From Planctomycetota bacterium (GTDB lineage: Bacteria; Planctomycetota; Planctomycetia; Isosphaerales; Isosphaeraceae): a stretch of DNA of 5,626 nucleotides. The position numbers and the translations under genes were made by a program. The notes beneath the pieces were generated by a model. The model made no database searches. It was not told the origin of the DNA and saw nothing but the letters and a program-made list of their open reading frames with translations. Positions 5,598 to 5,626 of this stretch are shown here, piece by piece. The stretch spans positions 1 through 5,626 of the forward strand of contig JAKBCQ010000226.1 of the NCBI GenBank assembly GCA_021807585.1. Direction: 5' to 3'. Within the stretch, counting starts at the first letter, position 1; each line of letters begins with the position of its first letter.

Positions 5598-5626
5598 ATG
5601 TTAAACGCCGAAGTCATCCCGCCGTC
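5598..5626 (+). CDS. Possible start of a further gene, cut by the window edge
   Basis: An ATG at 5598 begins one base after the TGA of the nrnA-like gene and stays open to the window end, reading MLNAEVIPP. Such tight spacing is typical of translational coupling in an operon. There is no clear Shine-Dalgarno, and nine codons are too few to name a product. Confidence 0.25.

Overview
The window looks like ordinary chromosomal DNA from a planctomycete. Two things point there: two paralogous DUF1559 proteins, each with a pilin-like N-terminus and a C-terminal H-X9-DG motif (a family hugely expanded in Planctomycetes), and a secreted LTxxQ-type (Spy/CpxP-like) helical protein of a form common in that phylum. 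The DNA is moderately GC-rich and strikingly full of the palindrome CGATCG (about 30 copies by eye in 5.6 kb).

Layout: (1) positions 1-391, the 3' end of a plus-strand sugar-nucleotide 4,6-dehydratase of the extended SDR (LegB-like) type; (2) a shared hairpin at 412-438 between convergent genes; (3) a minus-strand secreted LTxxQ protein (1123 to 479); (4) a 302-base divergent spacer rich in inverted repeats; (5) a plus-strand block of DUF1559 protein A (1426-2496), a small lipoprotein (2581-3018) and DUF1559 protein B (3238-4299); (6) a 238-base spacer with a hairpin, an AT-rich island and a promoter-like sequence; (7) a plus-strand DHH/DHHA1 phosphoesterase of the NrnA type (4538-5596); (8) possibly the first codons of another gene from 5598.

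Working together: the two DUF1559 proteins and the lipoprotein are all predicted to be exported and lie in one direction, so they may form an envelope-associated set. The function of DUF1559 proteins is not established. The dehydratase (surface glycan precursor synthesis) and the NrnA-like enzyme (nano-RNA / pAp turnover in the cytoplasm) appear functionally unrelated to that set.

I found no CRISPR array, tRNA, rRNA, transposase, toxin-antitoxin pair or defence genes. The points most worth a second look are the mosaic similarity between the two DUF1559 genes, the CGATCG-built hairpins at the 3' end of every plus-strand gene, and an attenuator-like arrangement upstream of the minus-strand gene. 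I do not see convincing evidence of a wholly new system.
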